64,000 nucleotides of DNA from Pagrus major (Eukaryota; Chordata; Actinopteri; Spariformes; Sparidae): contig NC_133219.1 of assembly GCF_040436345.1 (NCBI RefSeq), forward strand, positions 19,304,958 through 19,368,957, read 5' to 3'. Below, piece by piece: positions 38,685 to 50,810 of this stretch (position 1 is its first letter; the number at the start of each line of letters is the position of its first letter). Position numbers and translations under genes: made by a program. A model generated the notes under the pieces. It had not been told where the DNA came from. It did no database searches and saw nothing but the letters and a program-made list of their open reading frames with translations.

Positions 38685-41600
38685 AGAAGGATCACATGTG
38701 AACGGGGTTGCTCATAATACACAGATAATTATCACCTGACTCTGTAGTAGCAGCCTCTTTAAGCTCCTTGTTTTGGTTTTCTATGCCCAACAAATGGTCC
38801 GTGCTGGCTGGGCACTAGAAGTGGTTGAATTTTAAGGACGTTTTAGGAAGTTACAGAGGCTGCTTGGCACGATACATAGCTGGAGGGCAAGTACTTGGGA
38901 CCCAAGTTCTCCTAATGTAGTTAAAAGGTGGTTTGTTTGTGGAGAGTGAGGCTTGAATTTATATGACTTTGGCTCATTAAAGTGCATATTTGGTCATTTT
39001 CATGTGCAAATTTTATTCATATTTCTAGTTTGAAAGTTTTTGTGAAAAAATTGATTGTAGAATCCAAAGAGGATGAGGAGGAAACTCTTTGGACTCCTTT
39101 GCGTTTTTTGTCATGCATAAAGGTGGTTAGGATTACAGCTGAATGATAAGTTTCTGAACTAAGTGAATAATATATCACTTCCATTTTCAAAGCTGTCACT
39201 GGTTGGGGCTGAAACTGCAAATTACATGTAGTTTAATTATTAATCAATTAAGTTTAGTCTTTAAAAAGTGTCAAAAATTTGTGCTCCAAATGTTCCTCAC
39301 AATTTCCCAGAGCCCAAAGTGACGTCTTCATAGCGCCTCTTTTGTCCAACCAACAGTCCAAAACCGAAAGACTCATTGTCTTCTGATTGACTAATTGATA
39401 AATTGACAAATCGTTGCAGGTCTAGTTGAAAACTGCAGTACAGTATGTGCTTACTCTTCCTCCGACCTCTATGCTGTTATAATATGAGACTGTGTTTAGT
39501 TTTACAGCCTTTAAAAATATATTATGTATAAATCACAGAAAATGCAAAGTCTTACCTTTAAATGAGGCTCCACTTCTTTATCAGCTCCCCTCTTGGTTTC
39601 AGTTTGATGGTGTAGGTTGGACTGCTGAGTGGACTCGTGTTGTAATGATAATACCCCAAAGACGTCTCTCTTCTGCTGTGTGGCCCTTTATGTAAGCAGC
39701 AGCCAAAAGTAATCTTTTATTGTGTTTGTTAATGTTGTTGTTTAGTTCCTTTTTACTTCACAGCATTTTGTACCGTAGATAAGACAACTAAACTCATTTT
39801 CATTATTGACAAAAGAAGCTGAAGCTGAATTTTTTAGTATTGATTTGTCTGCATGCAAAACAGAAATGACCGTAAACAATTAAGTTCCTACCATCCATCT
39901 TTTTACATGTAGTTCATTTCGCATCCTGATTCAGCTCAACCGCCTGCTTCTGCAGCCCAGTCGCTTCAATTCAATCTGTGTACAGATACCAGGATTTTAG
40001 AGCCTGAACGTGTGTGCGTTACGTACAGGAAAGAAAAAGTCTTTGTGTCCCGTCTGAATCCAAAAGTAAACTTGTTTTATTGCCTAAACCCAACAAAACT
40101 GCCACATTTCTTGTTCATTTTTGTTACCATAACAGCGAAGGTCACCTGATTATGGATCTGCTCTGTTCAGAAGTTAATGGGAAGGATTGGTGTATCACCT
40201 GCACAAGTTGGACTTTCACGCAAAGTGTAAAGTCGTGTTATTTATACGCAGATGATGAGACCTGGTTGGCTTCTGTGTGATGCTATTCCCCTCCTCAAAG
40301 TTCTGGATCTCTAATGTTAGTGTCAAATTTAGCCATACATGTTGTTTGGAAAATGAAAAGCTGGGGAAGATGATTACACTATGGGAGCGTTTTCACATCC
40401 TGCGAAAGTAGGTATTTCCGAGTTGGTATTCCTGACTTCCAAACTAAACTAAACAACTAAACTAAAGTCTGTGAACTTCACAAGCAACTACAGTGGCTGA
40501 TTAAACCGTTTAGGGCACTTTAAAAGAGACAGGAGGAAAAGGCTCCCTCCTCATGCTCGCAAAGACTTCTATTAAGGATAATGACAACAACAAAGTTGTA
40601 TTTACTGCACGTTTCACAAAACAAACACTGTATAAGGTCGAAAGTAATTGTTCACCATGTGTGCCGCCATACTGCTGTGAGGTCATGTGTGTTTATGTTG
40701 GTGAAGTCAGGCTTGGTGGATCTTGACCGATCCATTGAACTTTTCCATGTCAGAGGTTGTTTAAGTCCAAGTTCTGAGTACAATAGAATGCAGCAAGAGA
40801 CATTATGTACTGTGTGTTTTGTTTTTTGTTTGCTTCAGCATAAAAAACTTGTCATTATTGGAGTAAGGTGTAAGCAGCTGTTCTGGTCCCTTTTGGTGAA
40901 ATAAAAAGCACTTAAGACTCATGATTGACTTGCTTTTCCATGAGTACGTGGACACATACAGCTGCTATTGGAGCGGCATTGTTGATGCACTTACCTGACG
41001 ACTTGAGGATTAAAAAGTATCTCCACAAGGGACCAAACCAGGGCCGAATCATCCTTACCCGACACTGGAATATCTTAATTACTTTTGCACAAAGCCACTA
41101 ATTTTTCCACTATTATTCCGAATATGAAAATACTCTGAATTTGATACAGGTCACGTAAACGCAATATACCGTTTGCATATTCTGATTTAGGCCTTATTTT
41201 GAATGAATTTGAAGAAGATGGAGTAAAATGGAGAAAGACGTGGGATTTGCTGATATTATTAATGTTATTGGAGCATACTTCAGACACACAGCCTCTTGCC
41301 TGTTCACAATCAGCTCTGTGTGTTGTCATGGATGTTTTGTCTACACCAACCAGCCAACAGTTTCCAAGGCTGGGATTTAGATGTATGCCCACGAGAAACA
41401 TCCACAACTCCGGTCAAAAAAAGAAACATCAAAAATTCTGAAAGACTATGATAGCAACAGGTTTTGGGATATGCTCAAATTTACAACACCTAAGAAGGTG
41501 GTTGAGGTGATGAAAAATGGAGGCTGTGTTTGTTTTCACGGCTGCATGTAAACAGGAATATTCTTTTTCACTCACCATGCAAGCAGCTGTGTAGGAATAC

Positions 41601-42955
41601 TGTCTGTCTCTGTGTAAAAAACTGAATAACTTGTGCATTTACATGTAGTCAACGTCGACATAATCAAACACGGCAACACTCAAGGAGGTTAATGAGAAAA
41701 AAACAGCAACAATAAGATTCTCTTCAGAACTTTCAACCATTGTCTTTGTTGTTTGAGTTGTTGTTTGTTACGGACATTACAATTACGATACAAGCTTTGT
41801 TACACTGGGAAAAAGAATGTAATCAAAAGAAGACATTTAATAAATGGCCTGAGCACTGATAAGTCACATAATATAAACTTTATCAGCATCATGTAATTTG
41901 CATTTCAGAGCTCGTGCTCATTTAACAGATCTTTTCTGTAGAACTGAAGTAAACAGCTGTTCACTCCCTGCTCAGAGAAACCCACTCTGTGAACATTTGG
42001 CCACTGCTGGAGCCACTACACTCTCCATGTGTTGTCCACCACCACTCTCAGCTCCCTTCAGAAGCTGCAGAAGGACAAACAGGGTTCATTAGCGGCTGAT
42101 GAGTCATTTAGCTGCAGCAGGCCAAACAGAGAGAACAGAGGCTAATTAGCCAATAGTCGCCAGCTGGGACATCAAACCTTTGCGCTCTTGATGTGCGCCG
42201 TCTTTGTGTCCGGGCTGAGAAGCTAAGAGAGCAGCAACTGTAGAAAAGAGATCCAGCGAGAGGCCGTGATTGTATTCAAGTCTCTGCTGCGAGAAGACGG
42301 CAGTGACTTGAATGGAACGACAACAAACTGCTGCATGAAGGAGAGACTTTGTACTGAAGGAGGTGGTGGCTCTTTCATTCCAGATTATTGAAGATGGTAA
42401 AGACTGTGTTCTTGTATGTTTTTAAGAGATAATCTAATATAAAGTATTGCTGTGGTGTTTCTTCACTACAGTTTCCATCTGTAAATCAAATCAGTGACGT
42501 CTTTCTCTTTTTTCTGTTTATGAGGTTTGCTTTTGTCCATTTTCCAACTGGTCCCTCCCTACTTGAACTTGGCTGTAGTGTTACTCCACATGAAAAGTGT
42601 GGAGCTCCACAGCTGTGCAGGGAAGAAGGATGTATTCGCAAAAGTAGATAGTGTTTCAAGATTGCTCCACATGCATGCCAATCAAAGTTGATCATTGGGG
42701 TCATGAGGATGCTGAAAAATTGCCTTTGGCCTTCTGCGTTTTAGACACCACAGCAAATGAATCTAACAAAAATTATGTGATACAGCTCTTGGTGACTTTT
42801 GAATTTATATTTGAGTTTGATGTTCCTCATCAAAGATGAATTATTTGATCACTGTCAAAGGCAAACTCCATGTAGAAAGATAGGACTGTCAGTAGCTGTG
42901 CTGGGTTGCTTGTATCCAAGTTGCCTCCAGCTGATCGATGAGAAGAGGGCAAAAT
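38685..42955. other. Non-coding stretch, no gene seen
   Basis: No exon supported. About 41090-41640 has pairs such as TTATTCCGAATATG / GAATATTCTTTTTCAC and GTGCATTTACATGTAG that suggest an old inverted-repeat element of Harbinger/hAT-like style. Boundaries unclear. Confidence 0.4.
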
Positions 42956-43042
42956 CCAAGAGCACGGATTTACAAAACCATGTGCACGGATTGTGAATCC
43001 GAAAGCACAGTTTACAAATCCGAGAGCACAGATTTCTACATC
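42956..43042. repeat. Degenerate 21-22-bp minisatellite
   Basis: Four consecutive units of the type CCnAnAGCACGGATTTACAAA (starting at about 42957, 42979, 43000 and 43021), each carrying GCACnGnTT. On the minus strand the units read as a seven-residue repeat. Confidence 0.6.
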
Positions 43043-43369
43043 CATTTTTTTCCTACCATATGCCCCTAGGGTGGCTCCATAGAAATCTAATATTATAAAT
43101 CCCCCTCCAGTCGAAAATGTGTTTTTTCTTCTTGTTCCTACAGTTGAATGTTTGAACTTCACTGTGTAGACTGACGTACGTGCAGAGTTTTACACAAGTA
43201 GGCTGTTTTTTCACAAAATGTGATCATTGAAAATGTGATTTTCGAGCATGGTCCAATATTCAGCATACACAAGTGTGGTATGGAAACCTAAAGCCTCCAT
43301 TGCACACACTACAGGACTTCACAATAAAGTAAGAATCATCATTTAACCTGTAGCAACACCAGCCCTTCT
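43043..43369. other. Non-coding, nothing supported
   Basis: Sequence between the two minisatellites with no recognised element. Confidence 0.4.
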
Positions 43370-43590
43370 CCCACTATGAAGTCCAGACGAAGAGGTGAGA
43401 GCCCTTCAGTCTGTGGAAACAACATTCCTTCCATGATCTGGGAGAAGCTCGGACAAAGAGGTGAGAGACCTTCATTCCCTGGAGGCACCAACCCACACAT
43501 CATGGTGGCTGAGCCCGGACGAAGGGGTGAGAGCCCTTTGTTCTGTGGAAGCATCAGTCCTTCCATGATTTGGGTGATTTGGGCCTGACC
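43370..43590. repeat. 66-bp-period minisatellite, open in both strands
   Basis: The motif GACGAAGAGGTGAGAGCCCT recurs at 43386, 43452 and 43518, exactly 66 bp apart, with degenerate copies of the rest of each unit (CCTTCCATGATcTGGG). Because 66 is divisible by 3, each open frame is a 22-residue repeat: RRGESP... on the plus strand (43376-43588) and GLSPLRP... on the minus strand (43339-43593). No known domain is recognised, so I list it as a repeat and not as a gene. Confidence 0.75.
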
Positions 43591-43655
43591 CATCCTAACC
43601 TAACCTATCCTAAACCATCCAATCCTAACCCATCCTGTCCTGACCTAAAGTGAAA
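43591..43655. repeat. Degenerate CCTAACC-type repeat
   Basis: CCATCCTAACCTAACCTATCC and variants follow the 66-bp repeat. Telomere-like in look but irregular. Confidence 0.5.
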
Positions 43656-45683
43656 AAAATAACCTAGAGTAAACCAAACCAGCTGCCCTAAACAAGGCTG
43701 AGCACTACCTCAGAGCCTCCCCTGATTCCTCCAGCACTTCCTCCTCCGCAACCCTTCCTGTCAAATGCTCTCTCCACTGCCCGACTGTGTCTGCAGTCAA
43801 GGTCAGTGTGGACGACGCCCTGCCTTGCACTCCTCCATCATCAGCTCTTTGCCACAACCTGTTCTTGGTCTCCCTGAGCTCCTCCTGTGCACGGGACTTA
43901 CTTCATAGCACTTCATAACAGTCCCCACAGAAGCTGCCGTCCTCTGAGCCAGCTAACCCTAATGATGTCATCAGGGTTACTGATCAATAAAATATTGTAA
44001 CCAAGTGTTGTGAAGTGTAAGTTAGGAGTAATAGAAGGCATCCTGACTGGAAACATCAAAAACTGGCATGGTTCATCACGGGTATGACTGGTAACCGTTA
44101 CCAGTCATTACCGTTTCACTCTCACTGTCACAATTCAATTAAAATGACTTGAGTTGAAAACAGTGCTGTCATCAGTGGTGGTTTGACCAGGCCCTTAAGT
44201 AATTCTGACTTTAAATTCAACATTTTCTCGCCTCAGTCCCTGTGGCTTCAAGTGGCATTAGACCAAAATCTGCTACCCGCCTGTGATTTTTAACCAACTG
44301 CTGACTTGATGCATTTTAAATAAAGCCTCAGCAGCGGGGTTAATGCAAGTGCGTCTGTGCACATTAAGTCTCAGAGTCTCAGACTAATTACCTGCCATGA
44401 GAGCAGGACGTAAACGACTTCTCGGGAGAGTAGAAGAGACATTTTTGACATTTTCAGAGTTAGTTGAAGTGGCCTGGGACATCATAGCAGTGGACACTTT
44501 ACAAACCTCCAACTCCCACCGTCAGTTAAACAGAGCCAGAGGCAAAATTATTAAATGTTTAAGCCCTTCTTAACTTGCTTCAGTTAAAACTCCCTTCATG
44601 TAAAATGTGTAAAAGCAAGTCAGGGTTTTATTAATCAGCAAAAAGAAAAAAACTGTTATTTGTGCAGACACCTCAGCTCACTCAAAACTAGGAGGAATAT
44701 TTTGTTCCTCGACTAAAAATATGTAAAAACAAGCAGAAGAAGTGGAGGTACAAAATCAGTTGTGACACCTTTTGTTACGCTGACTCTGCGCACACACACA
44801 CGTCGTTTCTTGACATCGCTGTCAGTGCATGTTGGTAGGGGATATGTGCAACATCCTAGAATAGATATGAACTGTCATCCCCCGAAAAAATCTGATTCAA
44901 GCAGCGATTCAGAACTGAGCACGAAGGCCTGCGGTGGGACTGCAGCCGCTCTGACACACGCGGATACACACATATTAACACAGACACACACATCGCAGGC
45001 GAGGTTGTGGCGGCCTGTCGGTGAGCGCAAGTTAGCGAGAGCAAAATAAGGAAAGACAGACGTGGAGGAGAAGGAGTGAGAGGCAGGAGACTAAAAGGAT
45101 GCCAGTGCAAGTTTTCTTCACAGCAAGGACAAACTTCTGTGCATCTTTTTCATGATCTCATCTACTTTATCTCTGACTCAATTTCATGTTTTACTGACCT
45201 CACCTGTCCGTCCTCCGCTGCCTGCATAACCTGCCTGACATTAGTCATCAGGACCAGTGTATACATGGTCCTCAACAGGCATTCAACATTTATCAGATTG
45301 TCTTTGGGTGTTAGTCTTAAGTTTCCATCTACCTGTTAAAAACTTTCCAGGCAGTAACAGCAGAACTTTGAGGCAAAGTTTGATTTTTTTGTGCTTGGCT
45401 GAGGTGAAGAAAAAACTGATAGATTTATCAAATACACCTTGTTGTTTTGGTGCTGCACACTGCCACTGAAAACACAAATTCAGGAGAATAGTGAGTGGGG
45501 GGGTTTCATGGATGTCTGTTCCAGCAAAATCACAGTTAACAAGCCAGGGACGAAGGTTTGAGATAGCGTCTTAACATTTGTAATCTCCAGCTGTGTTTGC
45601 GGTGAAAGAACCAGGTGCGCCAAAACATGCTTTTTTCCAAACCTTGACCCAGTATTTCTACCAAAAAAATGTTGGTGAAAAAG
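43656..45683. other. Non-coding, nothing supported
   Basis: No exon recognised. Short CA runs near 44790 and 44960. Confidence 0.4.
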
Positions 45684-46215
45684 TGTTGGGGTTTTTGTTT
45701 GGACCCATAATGCAGCGACTGGAGGCAGAGAATCAGTCCAAGGGTGTTTATTTACCAGACAGTATTAAGAATGAGTGAGGAGGGCAGGCAGGCAGGCTGG
45801 GCGGCGTGGACCTCAGGTGAAGGAAGAATTTCCAGGCGGGCCTGAAACGCTGAGCGCCGAGCAGAGAGACGCTGGAGAATCTGAACACGGAGGAGGAAAA
45901 ACACAAGCATGGGCTGTGGTTCAGTCTCAGGAAAGACACTGTAGCAAAAACACGCAGCAAGAACACTGCAAATTTCACTGAGAGAGTAACTCGAGTATAA
46001 TCACCATACGTGAAGGAACAATCTGGCACCAGAGTAGTGGAGGGACCAGGGTATTATAGCCGGAGGTGATGAGCTGATGAAGATCAGGTGCATCGCTCTG
46101 CTGTAGTGGGAACCAGTCGCCACGGCCACAGACACAGACACACACAGGGAAGGAGCAGGTGAAGGAGAAAGGAGGGGGGGAAACAGATCCCAACTGCCAC
46201 GGCAGGCACCGTGAT
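45684..46215. repeat. Possible dispersed repeat (LTR-like look)
   Basis: Starts TGTTGGGGTTTTTGTTTGG, then ACCCATAATGCAGCGACTGG, and closes with CACGGCAGGCACCGTGA. Composition is GC-richer than its flanks and the text resembles repeats seen often in fish, but I see only one copy here and no coding frame. Confidence 0.3.
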
Positions 46216-47808
46216 AAAAATGTTATTAATATGCCCTTTAAGTACATTAGATATTTGGAAGAGGCGTTGATTTACAATTTTCTTTCAGGTCTTTGCTTAA
46301 AACCAAAAACATTGATATGGAAATATTTGACTTATGTTACTTTGTTGCCTTCGTTTGATGTACGAATGGCAGTTTTGAGCTTTAAAACCACGAGGACCGT
46401 TTCTGCTCCTCAAACTCTGCATCACCAGTTATAGATGAGACGTCACTCGTGCCAGTCAATTTTCGCAATCCTAAGGCTTATTAACACCACAGAAGAGGAA
46501 CATTGATTTGATGATCTGCATTTTTCAGGGTTGCCAACTCTCAAGTTTTTGGCATGAGAGACACACTTCTCCATAAAACCCAAACAAATGGCACAACAGT
46601 TACAATAAGATGAAGCTATGAAGTCACTTCTTTGTGAAAAATATAGATTATATAGTCTCACTCAGCACACAGAAGGACAGCACCTGAACATTACTCATCA
46701 AATATGGCAGCTTAATGTGATGTGGTCCCATTTGCCTTACTTCTGTCTTCTAAATAATGAGAGTGTTTCCCTTCTTTCAATTATTCTCTTTTTTGATTTT
46801 GAAGAGAAACTTTGTTTTTTCCTACGTGGGATTAAATACGAAGCCTTCATTTTGTTTTGTACACCATTCTCTCTGCATCAGTGAACCCGTTGTGTGTTTT
46901 CATACCCGAGCTTGCGTGCAAAAACTGAAATGTAACATCCCACTTGTTGCAAACATGTTGCCTGACAGAGTTTGTTGACATCCATGCTGGCATTTAAAGG
47001 TGTCTACCAATTTCATGTTCAGTTTAATCCAGAGAAGTCTGTATCATTTAAATGTCAAACAATACGTGACAAGCAAGTGCAAAACGATTTAAACTAAAGT
47101 TAATCCAAATAATGAAATAATATGTTTGACCTCTCACCATCACTGGTATGTGCCCATGAAGACAGTTTCTGTTTGAAATATCTGCCACTGAAATGTCAGC
47201 CTCCTCCGTGATACAGCGTAGGAGTCAGGAATTTTGTTTGTGGCATTGAGACGCTGTCTGTTCCTCTGGATTCTTCACTGACCTCACAAGCAAGAGTTTT
47301 CATACAGATTTATGGACGTCTTCAGCAGAAAGCTGAAGTAAAATAGTGGAAAATTATACTTGTATGAGGTCTAATTGTGCAAAGATAACAGTTTATACCT
47401 TCACTTTGGTGTTTACTTTTTGTGATTATTTTCCATACCTTGTCACAGACTCTCTCCTAAAGTATAGTCCCTGAAAACTCTGGTACAAGTTTTGTGGTTT
47501 GCCTGACTTCAGTAGCTGCATTTACATGGACAATATTTCTTCAACCTGATTGAAATCATTCTGATTAGAGATTCCTACTCAACTGTTCCCATGGATGCCA
47601 AAAAAAATTACTTTTTTGACATGTGCAAAGTGTTTACGCTCACCGCGAAGCATCTAAGCGGCCAGAAATATAACAGAAGAAGTTTTTTTCAACAATATTG
47701 AGAGTATTTAGTTTATTTATTCATTCATACACTTTTCACATTCATGTTTATTGAGCTAACGTTAGCTTATGTTGTGACGTTAGCATTAGCTGTCAGGATT
47801 TAATTTAC
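46216..47808. other. Non-coding, nothing supported
   Basis: Around 47515-47610, GCATTTACATGGACAATA and CTGATTAGAGATTCCTACTC resemble termini of fish DNA transposons and could be one end of an element that includes the MADF-like segment to the right. Confidence 0.4.
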
Positions 47809-48031
47809 CAGTCATGCTGCTGTCCTCTTGAGTAGGATCAGACGCCTCAGATGAGTTATCCTCAAACCCCACATCCACACTGCAGCGAGTCATGTTCGCC
47901 ATTAGATCTCCCGTTAGATCATCGATAAGTCTCTCTGGGTCAGACCCACTTTTGCTGTTTTGACTTTTAGCTTTGTAACGCTGGAAGGCTGCCCTCAAAC
48001 TTCTCCAGCACTTGTCTGAACAACTTCGAGT
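47809..48031 (-). CDS. Possible MADF/Myb-SANT-like exon fragment
   Basis: On the minus strand an AG (GAACACAG) precedes an open frame reading CSDKCWRSLRAAFQRYKAKS, then a Ser/Asp/Glu-rich linker (SKSGSDPERLIDDLTGDL..., DNSSEASDPTQEDSS), and a possible donor GTAAAT after 47809. Read through, it stops at 47786. The C..KCWRSLRAAFxRYK pattern with a following SKSGS is like helix 3 of MADF/Myb-SANT-like DNA-binding domains, found in host factors and in the accessory proteins of Harbinger transposons. The first two helices were not found; a TGA lies upstream in frame, before the acceptor. It may be a real internal exon, or a relic of a transposon protein. Function not assigned. Confidence 0.3.
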
Positions 48032-48369
48032 CTGTGTTCAACAATCTTTAACTCCTTTAAGACCTCAAACAAATAAGTTGTATCAGCCGCAGACTAGTTT
48101 CATGTGAACACAGCTAGTGATTAAACTGTCGTTGCACTATGAGGACAAAAACAACAGCCTTGAGCCTCAGAAACAGGATAAAAGGACAAGACTGGCAATA
48201 CAGCATTCCTCATTTTTATCGTTTTTGAAAGACCAAGACGGACATTGTGTTTGCTGTCCAAATTGTCATTTACACTCACCAACCAATTGGCTCCAAATGG
48301 ATGTTAAACAATTTTTCAAGTTCACAAATATACAGTTTAATTTTTAATATGGCTTAATAATTTCCCAGC
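48032..48369. other. Non-coding, nothing supported
   Basis: No first helices of the MADF-like domain could be found upstream on the minus strand within this stretch. Confidence 0.4.
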
Positions 48370-48766
48370 TTGCCACTGCAGTTTGTAGCTGCATTACTCA
48401 AACAGTAAACAGTGCTTGTGTTGGGAACTAGTTTCAGCTGCAGATTAATGCACATTCAGTCTCCAGTGAGTATTTCTCAGGATGGTGTATATGGGATTGA
48501 CTGAACCTAAACTGCAGTGACCATGTTAATTGTAATGATCGCACTCCCAGTGCAACAGTGTGGATCAATTATGTGTTTTTAAAGTTGCAACATGTAAGCA
48601 ATGACCGCTAATGAAAAAAAAAATAGGGCCACACATCACTTGAATAACTGTAGCACAGAAGATACAGACTGAATACGGCTATGCACACAATAAATTCAGA
48701 GTTGGTTTTGATCTTTTCATGGAAATTGTTCACAACAAAAAATAAATAAATCACTTATCCTTCAAG
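48370..48766. mobile_element. Dispersed repeat, family F copy 2
   Basis: Shares GCAGATTAATGCACATT and CTCCAGTGAGTATTTCTC with 35890-35960, and ends CACTTATCCTTCAAGG, the inverted form of the TTAAAGGATAAG start of copy 1. Left boundary approximate. Confidence 0.4.
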
Positions 48767-50430
48767 GAATTTGCTATGAAATTAGGTAATAGAATATTTC
48801 AATATCGCCTTCCTCTGCCAGACTCAGGATGTGACTCAAGACAGATTTGTGATTGCCTTGCAAATCAGAGAAAAGCAGATGTTGAATGGTACAATATAGC
48901 TTCCAGGAACCTTGCTACATGCTGATGTGTGAGACTGTGAGATGTGGTTAAAACCCCACACTTCTGCAACACTGCAAACAACCGCAAACAAATGAGCAGA
49001 AAATGTCACGTGATATTATGAAATGGATCATTTTACACATCATGTTTAGATTTTTAAAAACTCCCCAGGTAGCAGGTAATTTGGTTCAGAACATCATCAA
49101 AATGTTTTGAGACTTGGAGTTAATGTCCCAAACCAAGTCAATTAGTGTTATATGTAAAAAGATTTCAGATATAATAGGCTGGTACATTTATTTTTATTTC
49201 TGTCAGACATATTGAAGCGAAATTTTGTTGCCATCTGCATACTTTCTTTGAACCGAGCAGACAGAACATTCAAAGAGTTTTTGTCCTTTTGTTAAGCTTT
49301 CTTTTAGCAGCTTCACTGAGAGGGAGCCGTGGCCTCGCCATTCTTTAAATCTGACTGAATGATGAGCTTCAGTTTTGTGTCGGCGGTGGATATTCAACAG
49401 TATTGGCTATAACAGTTTGGTTCAATCAATATTTGTGAACAAGGATCACTCGCTCCCGAAGCTGGAAACGAGACGAGACAGGGAGAGGATGCTCTGTGAC
49501 ATCCTCAAGAGACGAAACCTGGAGCGGATCCACTGGCAGCCGACCAGAGACTGACTGGGTTTAAAGGCTGAACAGCTGCTTGCAGCTTCTTTTTCACAGA
49601 GGGGTTTCTCTTTATCCTGTGTTTAATCAAGCACTGTAGTCCTGCTTCACTACACTACTGAGGTTAATGAGCTTTAAGTGAGTGTTTCCCTTTTTATAGG
49701 CCTCTTTTTTCTTCCACTGCATACATTTCAAAGTTATTTTCTATTTTCTTTAAACTATTTTGGGGGAATTTTATGCGATTATTAGAGCACTATGTTAGAG
49801 ACATGACAGTGTCCAATATAGCTGTAGCAGGTTAATACCCCTTAAAGAGACGTACATATTAACACATTGTCATCGGTTTGATATGTGAATAAAATGTTTG
49901 GTATTCTGATTAAAATTAGTTTTTGATTATTCTTGAGGTCTAACAGATGTACTGAATGCATTTCATTCCTCATAAAACAGCAAAACTGAGTTATTAATGT
50001 TTTAAATTGTGTAATTTTCTTTACGCCTGTTTTTACTAGCTTTCCGGCTTCTTCTTTATTGCCTTTGCACTTCTGTTCATCATCTGTAAATCGTGGAATT
50101 GCTTGAAATGGAGACAGGAAATGTGGATTCACTCATAAAAATGTCTCTTCATAGCACTTAAAGTGGTGGAGAAAATTCACAGGGCGCGTTTAACTACTGG
50201 AAAACACACAGCTTCCAGTAGAGCAGCTTCTTTGGTTAACTTTATTCACTTTGGAGTACTTCAAAAATAAAAGTAGAGTGCACATATTATTGTTTTTAAT
50301 GTTGTCAATTGGTTAATTCTCTCTGTCTGACTCTGTACCTCTGCCCCAGCAGAGCGAACTGGGTGTGTTGTGTCTGGAGCCCTGAGCCTGGAGATGCTCC
50401 TCTATGACGCTCCTCTGAGCCTTTGTGGCT
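48767..50430. other. Non-coding, nothing supported
   Basis: No exon or clear repeat recognised. Confidence 0.4.
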
Positions 50431-50810
50431 GGATGAGAGGAGAGGAGAGGGGATAGAAAGAGGACATAGGAAATAAAGACAATAGAGGAGAGAGGAGGCA
50501 AAAGAGAAAAACAAGAAGAGGAGCTAAAAGAGGAATTGAGAAAAGGAGGAGAGGAGGCATAGTGAGGACAGCAAAGAAGGGAGAGGGGAGGAGACAAGAG
50601 AGGATACAAGGAAATGAGAGGAGAGGGGAAAAGGAGAGGAGATAGGAAATAACTAGGAAGAAACTAGGAGAAAGGAAACAAGAAAAGGAGAGGAGGCATT
50701 AGAGGAAACATGGCGAGGAAATGAGGAAAAGAGATGAGACATGAGGGGAAACAAGGAAAGTAGAAGAAGAGGAGAGGAGAATATGAAGGACAGGTTGGAG
50801 AGGAGGTTGT
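50431..50810. repeat. Purine-rich (GGAGA/GAAA) tract on the plus strand
   Basis: About 380 bp in which roughly nine of ten plus-strand bases are A or G, built from GAGGAGAGG, GAGGAGGCA and AAAGGAG variants with no strict period. Such tracts can form triplex structures. The minus strand gives Ser/Leu/Pro-rich translations that are artefacts of composition. Confidence 0.85.

Noticed and set aside
43386..43535. CRISPR-like array
   Set aside because: Only three degenerate units without distinct spacers, in vertebrate DNA. It is a minisatellite.
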